Positions 36,795 through 45,243 are shown, numbered from the stretch's first letter. The stretch is 64,000 bases of DNA from Roseivirga sp. E12 (GCF_017592825.1 NZ_JAGFMD010000002.1:248001-312000); one strand, 5' to 3'. Made by a program: numbers and translations. Notes: generated by a model from the sequence alone, not told the origin.

Positions 36795-37586
36795 ATGCCG
36801 TATTTACATCAAAAAACCATTTGGATTACTGGAGCCTCCTCAGGCGTAGGCGAAGCCCTATCCAAACGACTCAGCCAACTTGATGTAAACCTAATTCTTT
36901 CCGCAAGAAGAGAAGCAGAACTACTTCGAGTACAACATGAATGCGAGAACCCTGATCGCATTAAAGTATTACCATTAAATCTTACTGAGACTGATTCGCA
37001 TGTTGAAAAGACATCCGAGGCCATCGAAGCTTTGGGTCAAATAGATATTCTCATCAACAATGGAGGTCAAAGCCAAAGATCACTAGTTAAAGACACCCTT
37101 TTGGAAGTGGATCGCGATTTAATGGAAGTCAACTATTTCGGTTCTGTGAGTCTTACCAAACTACTAATCCCCCATATGCTGGAAAGAGGTAATGGACACT
37201 TTGTGGTGATCACCAGTCTTACAGGTATTTTTGGAACGCCATATCGCTCAGGTTATGCTGCCAGTAAACATGCGCTTCATGGCTTCTATGACAGTATGCG
37301 AGCAGAGTTAGAGGATAGTGGTATCAAAGTGACGCTTGCTGCTCTTGGTTTCATCAAAACCAACCTGTCAATCCATGCGCTGAAAGGTGATGGGACGGCC
37401 TTAGGGTCAATGGACGATGCACAGGCCAACGGACTCAGCCCAGACCGTTGCGCTGAAAAAATCATCAGAGCAACTAAGCATCAAAAAAGAGAAGTTTATA
37501 TTGGGAAAGAGTCTTATGCAGCCTATGTAAAACGCTTTTTCCCAGGCCTATTTGCACAAATCATTAAAAAGGCCAAGGTGAGGTAA
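36795..37586 (+). CDS. Short-chain dehydrogenase/reductase
   Basis: This 263-aa SDR has the classical cofactor turn TIWITGASSGVGEAL (TGxxxGxG, residues 12-19), LSARREAEL (Arg suggests NADPH), the NNGGQSQRSL strand-4 motif, catalytic Ser in VITSLTGIFG and YAASKHALHGF (Tyr-x3-Lys). Position LNLTETDSH follows the usual Asp strand. The C-terminal KRFFPGLFAQIIKKAKVR resembles the DHRS7-like or YqjQ group. The substrate is unknown. A partial copy of its first 30 codons lies 365 bp upstream. The next gene follows after 10 bp. Confidence 0.93.
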   Translation: MPYLHQKTIWITGASSGVGEALSKRLSQLDVNLILSARREAELLRVQHECENPDRIKVLPLNLTETDSHVEKTSEAIEALGQIDILINNGGQSQRSLVKDTLLEVDRDLMEVNYFGSVSLTKLLIPHMLERGNGHFVVITSLTGIFGTPYRSGYAASKHALHGFYDSMRAELEDSGIKVTLAALGFIKTNLSIHALKGDGTALGSMDDAQANGLSPDRCAEKIIRATKHQKREVYIGKESYAAYVKRFFPGLFAQIIKKAKVR

Positions 37587-37596
37587 AAACTGTAAG

Positions 37597-38088
37597 ATGA
37601 GTAAACTTAAGCTTGAAAATCATATCAATGAACTGATAATTATCTGCATCTCTATAAAGATGGGTATCGTGCCAATTGAAAGAGTAACCACATTTTCGGA
37701 TGAGACATTATTGAAAGAAGAGGATCCTCACCCAATATTCATTGACCTCTCCCTTTATTCCTCGGATAAAAATGCCATTCTAGAAATTCTTGGGACAGTC
37801 ATTCTAGATAATCATCATTTGATTGACGAGAGTATTTTGATCAACATAATTGGTGAGCAATATGAAAAGGGCGCATTCTCTTTAGAAAACTCAGTTATGG
37901 CTCTGAATAAACTTTCTTTGGAATACGACCTGGACGAAAAAATCTCTTCGATGATCTCCTCGCTGGATGATCAATACCATCTAATTTCAAATGAATATGT
38001 ATTAGAAACAATGATCGATTTCGAAAGGGAGCTAAAGGCATTTTTTAGAGAACATCACTTAAGCCAAAAAATGATCATCCTTGACTAA
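37597..38088 (+). CDS. Hypothetical acidic protein
   Basis: This 163-aa protein is not a family I recognise. It has no signal peptide or membrane helix and looks mainly helical, with many acidic residues (DLSLYSSDKNAILEILG; ALNKLSLEYDLDEKISSMIS). It follows the SDR by 10 bp, so the two are probably co-transcribed. The stop is followed at once by a terminator hairpin belonging to the duplicated paaN tail. Codon use looks like that of the neighbours. Confidence 0.7.
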   Translation: MSKLKLENHINELIIICISIKMGIVPIERVTTFSDETLLKEEDPHPIFIDLSLYSSDKNAILEILGTVILDNHHLIDESILINIIGEQYEKGAFSLENSVMALNKLSLEYDLDEKISSMISSLDDQYHLISNEYVLETMIDFERELKAFFREHHLSQKMIILD

Positions 38089-38090
38089 AT

Positions 38091-38118
38091 AAAAAGCCAT
38101 CCCTCTCGGAATGGCCTT
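38091..38118 (-). terminator. Second copy of the paaN-type terminator
   Basis: On the minus strand GCCATTCC/GGGATGGC (one G-T pair) with a GAGA loop is followed by TTTTTATTTA. It stands in the same place relative to the duplicated paaN tail as the real terminator (38624-38652) does to paaN. Confidence 0.75.
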
Positions 38119-38137
38119 AATTAATTTTCAGGCAGTC

Positions 38138-38173
38138 TTAAGCTCTTGGAGCTGGTTCTCTCATTCCTACCCA
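38138..38173 (-). pseudogene. Duplicated 3' end of paaN
   Basis: The minus strand encodes WVGMREPAPRA and a stop, identical in protein to the last codons of paaN (38679 onwards), with only two base differences in 36, both silent. Upstream of the Trp codon similarity ends, 12 bp before the inverted repeat of the GIY-YIG cassette. It lacks every catalytic part of the dehydrogenase and is a remnant. Confidence 0.8.
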
Positions 38174-38185
38174 TATATCATCTAA

Positions 38186-38213
38186 CGTCATTCCCGCGTA
38201 GGCGGGAATCTCC
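38186..38213 (+). repeat. 28-bp terminal palindrome, left copy
   Basis: The core is ATTCCC, eight bases, GGGAAT, with an inner 7-bp stem TTCCCGC/GCGGGAA and a GTAG loop, preceded by CGTC and followed by CTCC. The core pattern is the one I know from the neisserial dRS3 repeat. Confidence 0.88.
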
Positions 38214-38513
38214 TTAATTGAAACGAAAGACCTGCTCGTTAAGCCTTTTCTGCTCGGGATTCAAGGTCTTAATTTGCCGTTCTTTCCACTCGCGATTCCA
38301 TTTTTTCATTGCCTTTTCTCGAGCAATGGCTGACTCAATGTTATCAAAAACTTCATAGTAGATGAGGTCTACACAATTATACCTCTTGGTAAACCCCTTA
38401 TTTAAACCTGTTTCATGTTCATATACTCTAGATTCCAAATCGGAGGTGACACCGATGTATAACACAGTCCGGTGGACGTTCGACATAATATATACATAAC
38501 CTCCTTTCTGCAT
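38214..38513 (-). CDS. GIY-YIG nuclease family protein (UPF0213/YhbQ-like)
   Basis: This 99-aa single-domain nuclease has the GIY equivalent YVY (6-8), the YIG motif (19-21) in VLYIGVTSDLESRV, the catalytic Arg29, His33 in VYEHE, the metal-binding Glu66 in AIAREKAMKKW and Asn85 in TLNPEQ. All positions expected for catalysis are kept. GIY-YIG domains cleave DNA in homing endonucleases, UvrC and restriction enzymes; the role of these small stand-alone forms is not settled. It reads from ATG 38513 to a stop that touches the inner edge of the left repeat. Such an enzyme could cut or nick the flanking palindromes, which is a hypothesis. Confidence 0.93.
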   Translation of the reverse strand: MQKGGYVYIMSNVHRTVLYIGVTSDLESRVYEHETGLNKGFTKRYNCVDLIYYEVFDNIESAIAREKAMKKWNREWKERQIKTLNPEQKRLNEQVFRFN

Positions 38514-38535
38514 AACACAATTTACTAAGAGATAG

Positions 38536-38563
38536 GGAGATCCCCGCCTGCGCGGGAATGACG
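38536..38563 (-). repeat. 28-bp terminal palindrome, right inverted copy
   Basis: Read on the minus strand it matches the left copy at 26 of 28 positions (loop GCAG for GTAG, and one A to G change in the right arm). The CGTC end points away from the gene in both copies. Confidence 0.88.
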
Positions 38564-38623
38564 AAACCTGATGTTGTTTTCGTTAAGTATTAAGGAAACT
38601 AGTAGGTCAAGAGTCTTTAAAAC

Positions 38624-38652
38624 AAAAAGCCACCCCGATATATCGAGATGGC
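38624..38652 (-). terminator. Intrinsic terminator of paaN
   Basis: On the minus strand GCCATCTCGA pairs with TCGGGGTGGC (two G-T pairs) around an ATAT loop, followed by TTTTTGTTTT, 26 bp after the paaN stop. Confidence 0.85.
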
Positions 38653-38678
38653 CTCTTGATTAAAGTTTTCAAACAGTA

Positions 38679-40355
38679 TTAAGCTCTTGGAGCTGGCTCT
38701 CTCATTCCCACCCAAGTAAATCTACGATTCACATAATCAGGGTTAGTAAATGAAGCATTTCCCGCAGGGTTACCACCAGTCACATGAAAGTCAGAGAATG
38801 CTGCATTTTGATTCACGAATATCTGTCCTACCAAGTTGAAAGAAACCGGTGTTGCAGCCAGAGACATCTCGTCAGCAATGTATTCCTTCATTTCAGCATC
38901 GGTAGTATAGGCACCACAAGAAATAGCGCCATAAGACTCAGCCATTTCTTTAGCTAAAGCGACAGACTCTTTCGTGTCTTTCGTTTTGATCAAGAAAGCG
39001 ATCGGGCCGAACATCTCTTTTGAGAACTTGTCCTTATCACCTGCTGTCAATTCAATTACTGTAGGTGTCTGTGTTCTAGCATTCTTAAAATAAGGAATGC
39101 TCTGTTCGATATTTCTAGTTTCTAACCAAGTCTTTCCACCAATTGCTTTAGAAGCACCAACAGTTCTTTCTGCGGTAGCAGGATTTTGGATAGTACCTGC
39201 CACAAATGGTCCGGCCTTAGGGTTGTTAATCAAACCATCCGTAAAGTCCGCAAACTTCTGTGCCACTTCATCGAATGAAACGATCCCGTCAGGAGTTTTA
39301 ACTCCTCCTTCAGGAATAAAGAAGTTCTGTGGAGCAGTACACATCTGTCCAGAGTAAAGGGCCACAGAGAAAGTAATGTTCTGAATTACTTTGTCAATGT
39401 TTTCAACAGAATCGAGAATGATAGAATTTACTCCTGTTTTCTCAGTGAAAACAGCTTTGGGCAATGACTCCAAATACGACCCAAACTCTGAGTTTCCAGT
39501 AAAGTCCACGACCTTAACTTTAGAATGCTCCGCTAACTCTTTGGCTAGAGGCTTGCTTTGCGTATCAACCGCTAATTGACATACCTCAGGGTCAAAACCA
39601 GCATCTCTTAAGGCATTTCTTATCTCGGCAACAACAATTGCCATTGGTAAAATCGCACCTGGATGTGGCTTGACAATCACAGAGTTACCCATCATCAAAT
39701 CGGCATAGACACCCGGTACGGAATTCCATGTTGGGAAAGTAGAACAACCGATCACAAGGCCAATGCCCTTAGGAACAGCTCTCCATTCTTTATTAATCAC
39801 AAGGTTGTATTTGCCCATTGGCTTGTCCCAAACAGTAGACTCAGGGAAGCGACCTAGCTCTTCATAACCCGCAGCAATAGCTTCTAATGCTCTATCTGCA
39901 GCATGTGGGCCTGAGGCCTGAAAAGCCATCATATAACCTTGCCCGGTTGTGTGCATTGTGGCATAAGCGTTCTCGAAGAAGCGCTTAGAAAATCTTTCAA
40001 GAGAATCGATCAACACAGATGCTCTGTCATCTTTAGAGACCTTTCTCCAAGAGTGAAATGCACCTTCTGCACGTTCAATTAAAGTATCGACAGAAAAAGC
40101 CGGGTACTTAGTACCTACAGGCTCTGCAAAATAGGGAGAATCCTCCTCGCCAATCCATTCGCTTGCTCCTTCTTGCTTTAGTTCTTCGAAGTTGCCTTTT
40201 CTTAAGGCTTTAAAGGCATTTTTACCATCCTCATCCGCTGTTTCTCCATAAATTTTTGGAGATGGATGCTCTGGATATTGTGCATGAAAAACACGAGTAT
40301 GCAAGGCTTCAATGGCCTTGTCTAAGATCTCTTTTTGTGAAGATGTCAATCCCAT
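38679..40355 (-). CDS. paaN: PaaN-type aldehyde dehydrogenase (phenylacetic acid degradation)
   Basis: This 558-aa protein of the aldehyde dehydrogenase superfamily matches my memory of the PaaN group (phenylacetic acid degradation protein PaaN). The NAD-binding part has IGLVIGCSTFPTWNSVPG and MMGNSVIVKPHPGAILPM; the active Cys lies in ALYSGQMCTAPQNFF; the late Glu-type motif is SKEMFGPIAFLIKT; VTGGNPAGNASFTNPDYVN and WVGMREPAPRA close the protein. PaaN is thought to oxidise the ring-opened aldehyde in phenylacetate breakdown. No other paa gene is in the window, so the pathway link rests on family alone. Its 3' end exists in a second copy beyond the GIY-YIG cassette. Confidence 0.88.
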   Translation of the reverse strand: MGLTSSQKEILDKAIEALHTRVFHAQYPEHPSPKIYGETADEDGKNAFKALRKGNFEELKQEGASEWIGEEDSPYFAEPVGTKYPAFSVDTLIERAEGAFHSWRKVSKDDRASVLIDSLERFSKRFFENAYATMHTTGQGYMMAFQASGPHAADRALEAIAAGYEELGRFPESTVWDKPMGKYNLVINKEWRAVPKGIGLVIGCSTFPTWNSVPGVYADLMMGNSVIVKPHPGAILPMAIVVAEIRNALRDAGFDPEVCQLAVDTQSKPLAKELAEHSKVKVVDFTGNSEFGSYLESLPKAVFTEKTGVNSIILDSVENIDKVIQNITFSVALYSGQMCTAPQNFFIPEGGVKTPDGIVSFDEVAQKFADFTDGLINNPKAGPFVAGTIQNPATAERTVGASKAIGGKTWLETRNIEQSIPYFKNARTQTPTVIELTAGDKDKFSKEMFGPIAFLIKTKDTKESVALAKEMAESYGAISCGAYTTDAEMKEYIADEMSLAATPVSFNLVGQIFVNQNAAFSDFHVTGGNPAGNASFTNPDYVNRRFTWVGMREPAPRA

Positions 40356-40523
40356 AACTAACGTTTGTTTGGTTTCGAAATTAAGATATTGGTTTGAGAA
40401 TTAACAGACATGTATTGCTATTGTTAGACCACCAATAAGAAAAGAAGCATTCTTTATTACAAACTTGAACCCCTTGTCTGCATTACACACTTCCTTATTG
40501 GAGTAAGTCTATTAAATTCAAGC

Positions 40524-40976
40524 ATGAAAAAAATGGCACTCTCCTTATTGCTAACACTACTAATAATTAGCTGTGCCGAAATAAGTCACGATGATCTTAA
40601 TGGTAAATGGCAAGTGTTAGTAGACGATGGTGAGTATTATGAGCGCTGGGTAAGTGATACCTTAGTCATTTGGTTGAACTCTCAAGGACAAATTGAGACA
40701 TGGGTAACGAGGATTTCAGGGAATGAGTTGATATATGAACAGTCTTATAATAAAGCTCTCGATGAATTCGGAAAAACAGAACTAGTCGAAAAAATAAAAG
40801 TACAAGATCACGAAAACCTCAAGATTAATTTGAAATCAAAGTCTGATATCACCTATCGATTAATTAAGATCAATGATCAAGTTTTTATGAAAGACTTTCG
40901 ACTGATTGACTTTGATGAGGTTTTAAAAGAATTCAAAAAGAGACAATATCAGTACTTTGAACTACCAAATAAATGA
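40524..40976 (+). CDS. Small lipoprotein of unknown function
   Basis: This 150-aa protein has a lipoprotein signal (lipobox IISC in LLTLLIISCAEIS). The mature part starts DLNGKWQVLVDDGEYYERW, a pattern seen in lipocalin-like small lipoproteins that begin with a GxW strand, and is rich in charged beta strands. No family is assigned. It overlaps the next exported protein by 4 bp and starts a four-gene run of exported or membrane proteins (40524-43735). Confidence 0.8.
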   Translation: MKKMALSLLLTLLIISCAEISHDDLNGKWQVLVDDGEYYERWVSDTLVIWLNSQGQIETWVTRISGNELIYEQSYNKALDEFGKTELVEKIKVQDHENLKINLKSKSDITYRLIKINDQVFMKDFRLIDFDEVLKEFKKRQYQYFELPNK

Positions 40977-41740
40977 CTATGAAAAACTTCCTGATCACTC
41001 TTTTCCTTTTCTCTTGCTTCTCCGCCTTCTCTCAAGAAGATAAAAGGACAAAAATCATTGTTCGGACCAAGGCCAAGGACGCTAAATTCATTGGTACTAG
41101 TATGGGTGGTTCTATGATAGTACTGAGAGATGCACTAACGGATGAAGTTCTAGCTAAGGGCCTCACTTCAGGTGGAACAGGTGATACCGACCTCATTATG
41201 AAAACTGCTCATGAAAGAAACACCGATATCACAACTGGTGCTGCCTTCTATGAGGCGAGTCTTTACTTAAGCAAACCACAGTATATTACCATTCAAGCCT
41301 TATCTCCACTTAACCATGAGGAAGCTCGAATCTTTGCCCAAACACAAGTCTGGATGATTCCTGGAAAACATATGGATGGAGCAGGTATCACCCTAGAGAT
41401 TCCCGGTTTCGTTGTCGATGGTCTCTATCCACAAACCCATCAGGGACTTTCGCTTGAAAAAGATAAAACGGTAGAAATCAAGGCCAATATGGTCATGATG
41501 TGTGGGTGTACTATTTCTAAAGGGGGCTTGTGGGATTCTGAAGAGATAGAAGTAGAAGCAATGATATACGTCAATAGCAGATATTGGAAAACGATACCCA
41601 TGTCAATTTCAGAGGCCAATACCTTTACTGCACAGCTCGCTCTTGAGCAAACCGGTAGCCATGAAGTAATAATTACCGCCTATCACCCTCGGTCTAAGAA
41701 TACAGGTGTAGATCAGTTAAATTTCAGAGTATCTAATTAA
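40973..41740 (+). CDS. Exported protein of unknown function
   Basis: This 255-aa protein has a signal peptide (MKNFLITLFLFSCFSAFSQE). The first ATG at 40973 overlaps the upstream stop as ATGA; a second at 40979 gives the cleaner signal and either could serve. The mature part is beta-rich (IIVRTKAKDAKFIGTSMGGS; TTGAAFYEASLYLSKPQYIT) and suggests two immunoglobulin-like layers. I do not recognise the family. A single CGC pair (MMCGCTIS) lies near residue 180. It probably works with the neighbouring lipoprotein. Confidence 0.75.
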   Translation: MTMKNFLITLFLFSCFSAFSQEDKRTKIIVRTKAKDAKFIGTSMGGSMIVLRDALTDEVLAKGLTSGGTGDTDLIMKTAHERNTDITTGAAFYEASLYLSKPQYITIQALSPLNHEEARIFAQTQVWMIPGKHMDGAGITLEIPGFVVDGLYPQTHQGLSLEKDKTVEIKANMVMMCGCTISKGGLWDSEEIEVEAMIYVNSRYWKTIPMSISEANTFTAQLALEQTGSHEVIITAYHPRSKNTGVDQLNFRVSN

Positions 41741-41746
41741 TTGAGC

Positions 41747-42598
41747 ATGCGATTTTTATTAGCCCTTAGCCTCTTACTTTTTACGGCTCCAATCTTAGCC
41801 CAGCAAAATGGTCCTTATGTAATCTATAATGCTAAAGGCAAAAAGGTCTCATATAAAAAGATGCTCAAACAACTTGAAAAACCAGATGTAATCTTCTTTG
41901 GTGAACAGCACAATAACCCAATAGCCCACTGGCTACAATTTGAGGTAACTGCAGCGCTACACAAGAAAAGAGATTTGGTTCTGGGTGCTGAAATGATTGA
42001 AGCTGATAATCAAGATGAACTCAGGAATTACCTCGGGGGTAAAATTGACGCGAAAGGATTAGATACACTGGCTCGACTATGGAAAAACCACCAAACAGAC
42101 TATGCACCTCTCGTGAATTTCGCGAAGCAGAATAACCTAGACTTTGTAGGAACAAATATTCCAAGAAGATATGCCAATATGGTCTACCAAAAGGGCTTTG
42201 AAGTATTGGAAGGTCTCACAGATGAAGAGAAATCATGGATAGCACCTTTACCGATTGCTTTCGATCCCGACCTTCCTCGTTATATAAACATTCTTACAAT
42301 GATGGGCGATCATGGCACACCTAACTTGGTTAAATCCCAAGCTTCAAAGGACGCTACCATGGCATATTTTATTAATGAGAATCACCCATCAGGAAAACTA
42401 TTTATCCACTACAATGGCGCATACCACTCTGATTATCATGAAGGAATTTTATGGTATCTCAATAGGCTGAATCCATCAGCCAAAGTACTGACGATATCAA
42501 CTGTGGAGCAGGATGACATCACCAAGCTCTCGGCCGATCACATTGGGAAAGCTGACTTCATTATCTGCGTTGATGCGAATATGACGAAGACCTACTAA
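41747..42598 (+). CDS. ChaN-like (Tiki/TraB superfamily) exported protein
   Basis: This 283-aa protein has a signal peptide (MRFLLALSLLLFTAPILAQQ). Conserved motifs are VIFFGEQHNNPIAHWLQFEV (here with GEQHNN as the hallmark), LVLGAEMIEADNQDEL and LFIHYNGAYHSDYHEGILWYL, matching ChaN/DUF399, whose founding members bind haem or resemble Tiki proteases (both carry the GE-x-H pair). The frame also has a TTG 6 bp upstream, but ATG 41747 gives a proper signal. Function could be iron-related or proteolytic; motif evidence alone cannot tell. Confidence 0.85.
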   Translation: MRFLLALSLLLFTAPILAQQNGPYVIYNAKGKKVSYKKMLKQLEKPDVIFFGEQHNNPIAHWLQFEVTAALHKKRDLVLGAEMIEADNQDELRNYLGGKIDAKGLDTLARLWKNHQTDYAPLVNFAKQNNLDFVGTNIPRRYANMVYQKGFEVLEGLTDEEKSWIAPLPIAFDPDLPRYINILTMMGDHGTPNLVKSQASKDATMAYFINENHPSGKLFIHYNGAYHSDYHEGILWYLNRLNPSAKVLTISTVEQDDITKLSADHIGKADFIICVDANMTKTY

Positions 42599-42673
42599 CG
42601 GACAAAAAATAGTGATTCTCAAAACATTAGTTACCCATAATCGGTATACCTTTGCGGCAGCAAATTCATTTGA

Positions 42674-43735
42674 ATGAACGATCGCAGAACGACCAATCTT
42701 CTACTTCTTATTATTGTGATTCCTTTAGTATTCTATATGCTGAAGACTCTGTCGTTTATCTTCATTCCACTTATTTCTGCAATGTTCATTGCCTTACTCT
42801 TTTTGCCGTTAATGCGGTGGCTAAAAAAGAAAGGCAGTCCAAAAGCACTGAGCCTAATCATTGTCATACTCATTATTGCCGTCTTCTTTAAACTTGGGGG
42901 TGAACTTATCCAGCTCTCAAGCAAAGAGATTCTCTCAACAGATAATGCATACTTTGACAAGGCCAAAGTGAAAATTGCCTCTCTTATTTTCTCGGTTGAA
43001 TCCTTCTTCGGTGTCGATTTCCTTCAGGACGAAAATGCCTTAGCCTCTCTCATCAACAAAGAGACTTTAAGCAAAAACTTTGCACCAACAGTTGGCTTTA
43101 TTACCGACACATTGACCATGACACTGTCCTCAGCTTTTATGGTCATCTTGCTCCTCGCTGGTTCAGTTGACATTCAAAAAGTGTTGCAAAATACAATCTT
43201 CAAAAAGCAGTTTTCCTCTGTCAAAACCTTTATGAAAATTGAGAAAGACTTGATCAAATTCATCAAGGTAAAGTTCTTTATTAGCCTCTTCACAGGCATT
43301 GGTATAGGACTGGCCTGTTGGGGTTTTGGCGTTAGCTTCCCTGTATTCTGGGGACTCTTTGCCTTCGCTATCAACTTCCTTCAATTGGTGGGTTCAGTAA
43401 TTAGCGTCATTCTACTCGCGGTTTTCTCCTTTGTAGAAATTGAAGCCGCTTCTTACCTCCTCTTCTTTGTTATTACCATCACAGGTGTTCAGGTGTTATT
43501 TGGTGGAATACTTGAACCGATATTCATGGGGAAATCTTTCTCCATCAATGTGATCACAATCTTGGTTATGCTCATGCTTTGGGGTTTTGTCTGGGGAATA
43601 CCAGGTTTAATTATGTCCATTCCCATCACTGTCTTTCTTAAAATCCTATTCGATCAGTTTCCGAGTACAAAAATCATTTCAGGTCTGATGGCAGGAAATT
43701 CCGAAGGGATTAAAGTGAAAATCGGTAAATTGTAA
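42674..43735 (+). CDS. AI-2E family transporter
   Basis: This 353-aa membrane protein has the two-pair helix layout of the AI-2E (YdiK/PerM/TqsA) family. N-terminal helices IPLVFYMLKTLSFIFIPLIS and LSLIIVILIIAVFF are followed by a soluble coil, then FFISLFTGIGIGLACWGFGV, the family segment LLAVFSFVEIEAA and the C-terminal ILEPIFMGKSFSINVITILV, with a typical Pro-rich MSIPITVFLK end. Members export small molecules or exchange ions, so autoinducer-2 need not be the substrate. A TACCTTTG box (42647-42654) about 20 bp upstream may be its -7 element. Confidence 0.93.
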   Translation: MNDRRTTNLLLLIIVIPLVFYMLKTLSFIFIPLISAMFIALLFLPLMRWLKKKGSPKALSLIIVILIIAVFFKLGGELIQLSSKEILSTDNAYFDKAKVKIASLIFSVESFFGVDFLQDENALASLINKETLSKNFAPTVGFITDTLTMTLSSAFMVILLLAGSVDIQKVLQNTIFKKQFSSVKTFMKIEKDLIKFIKVKFFISLFTGIGIGLACWGFGVSFPVFWGLFAFAINFLQLVGSVISVILLAVFSFVEIEAASYLLFFVITITGVQVLFGGILEPIFMGKSFSINVITILVMLMLWGFVWGIPGLIMSIPITVFLKILFDQFPSTKIISGLMAGNSEGIKVKIGKL

Positions 43736-43755
43736 GGCCCATTGCTTTACGATTT

Positions 43756-45210
43756 ATGAAGAAATCTTTTCTCGCCTTACTCGTCATTGTTTTACTTTTC
43801 GTTGGATTCATTTTGGTGAAAACTTTGACTTTCACCTCCAGTCAACTAAAGGTTGATGTCATTGAAAAAATTACTATCCCGGAAGCTGCCATAGGTCATT
43901 TGCAACAAGCACTACGGCTGAAGACGATCTCGTTCGAGAATGAAAGTGAGTTCGACTCTACTGGCTTCGAAGCTTTCAACCGGTTGTTGCAAGAAAACTA
44001 CCCCCTGATCGATTCGCTTCTCGAGCACAAAGTATTTAGTCAATACAGTCATTTATACAAATGGCAGGGTTCCGATGCGACACTCAAACCCATCGTCTTA
44101 ATGGGTCATATAGATGTGGTGCCAATTGCATCTCCAGACAAGTGGACAGTCGATCCCTTTGCCGGAGAAATAAAGGACGGCAAGATTTGGGGCCGTGGTA
44201 CCATTGACGATAAGTTTTCAGTAATCGGGATTCTAGAAGCTACAGAAATGCTCTTGACTGATGGTTTCGAACCCAAAAGGACTGTCTATCTTTCCTTTGG
44301 TCATGATGAGGAAATAGGCGGTGATAAGGGCGCTGTCTTGATTGCTGAATATTTGACTCGACAAGGCGTTGAAGCAGAATTTGTCTTAGATGAAGGGTAT
44401 GCCATTACCCAGAAACTCATACCCGGTATTCAGCCTGACGCTGCACTTATTGGGATAGCTGAAAAAGGCTCGACCACGATAGAATTTACTGTTGATATGG
44501 AAGGCGGTCATTCTTCACAACCCGCCAAAGAGACAGCTATTGATGTGCTTTCCAATGCCATGGCTAAACTTAAAGCCAATCCCTTAGAACCCACATTATC
44601 AGAGCCCATGCAAGGCTTTATGGATCAACTTGGACCTGAAATGGGTTTTGTTAATAAGATGGCATTTGCCAATCGGAATCTGTTCAAGGGCATGATCATT
44701 AGTACCTATGAAAATGCTAGCGGGGCAGGCAATGCGCTGGTAAGAACCACTACCTCTCCAACTATCTTTGAAGCAGGAATTAAAGAAAATGTAATTCCCA
44801 CTTATGCCAGGTCAGTCGTGAACTTCAGGATCATCCCAAGGCAAACGGCTGACGATGTAATGACTCATGTCAAAACGGTAATCGATGATGGGAGGGTCAA
44901 ACCAAAGTTCTATGGATTCAACACCAACCCATCCAAGGTATCTCCCATTGATAGCCATGGGTACAAATCCATTAACAAAACGATCAAGCAAGTATTTGAC
45001 AATGCCTTGACTGCTCCCAATTTGGTGATTGCCGCAACAGATTCTAGGCATTTCGGAAGTGTGAGTTCAAACATCTACCGCTTTGTCCCCTATCACATCA
45101 ATGAAGACAATATCAATACATTTCACGGGGTTGATGAACATATTCCCGTTGAAGACTATAAAGATGCGATTCGATTCTATCACCAATTAATCAAATCTAG
45201 TCTTGATTAA
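43756..45210 (+). CDS. M20 family peptidase, PM20D1-like
   Basis: This 484-aa metallopeptidase has an N-terminal membrane anchor or signal (FLALLVIVLLFVGFILVKTL). Zinc-site motifs are VLMGHIDVVP (His, Asp), WGRGTIDDKF, SFGHDEEIGGDKGA (Glu pair) and VDEHIPVEDY (His) at the C-terminus, with the dimerisation lid domain between. Its closest known relatives are the Gly-x carboxypeptidase/PM20D1 group that cleaves N-acyl amino acids or dipeptides. It lies 20 bp after the AI-2E transporter and may share its transcript. The active side is probably periplasmic. Confidence 0.93.
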   Translation: MKKSFLALLVIVLLFVGFILVKTLTFTSSQLKVDVIEKITIPEAAIGHLQQALRLKTISFENESEFDSTGFEAFNRLLQENYPLIDSLLEHKVFSQYSHLYKWQGSDATLKPIVLMGHIDVVPIASPDKWTVDPFAGEIKDGKIWGRGTIDDKFSVIGILEATEMLLTDGFEPKRTVYLSFGHDEEIGGDKGAVLIAEYLTRQGVEAEFVLDEGYAITQKLIPGIQPDAALIGIAEKGSTTIEFTVDMEGGHSSQPAKETAIDVLSNAMAKLKANPLEPTLSEPMQGFMDQLGPEMGFVNKMAFANRNLFKGMIISTYENASGAGNALVRTTTSPTIFEAGIKENVIPTYARSVVNFRIIPRQTADDVMTHVKTVIDDGRVKPKFYGFNTNPSKVSPIDSHGYKSINKTIKQVFDNALTAPNLVIAATDSRHFGSVSSNIYRFVPYHINEDNINTFHGVDEHIPVEDYKDAIRFYHQLIKSSLD

Positions 45211-45243
45211 TTCTCATAAAAGAGATACCTTATTACTCACATT

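Larger units (their letters stand above)
38186..38563. mobile_element. GIY-YIG nuclease cassette bounded by 28-bp inverted repeats
   Basis: The unit is 28-bp repeat, a 300-bp GIY-YIG gene whose stop codon touches the repeat, 22 bp, and the inverted 28-bp repeat: 378 bp in all. The repeats agree at 26 of 28 positions and each folds into a hairpin. The cassette separates paaN from a duplicate of the paaN 3' end. No short target-site duplication is evident right at the repeat ends. Calling it mobile is inference from structure. Confidence 0.6.

Noticed and set aside
38091-38563. Classical insertion sequence
   Set aside because: No DDE, HUH or serine recombinase gene is present and no short target duplication adjoins the repeats; only a GIY-YIG nuclease is encoded.
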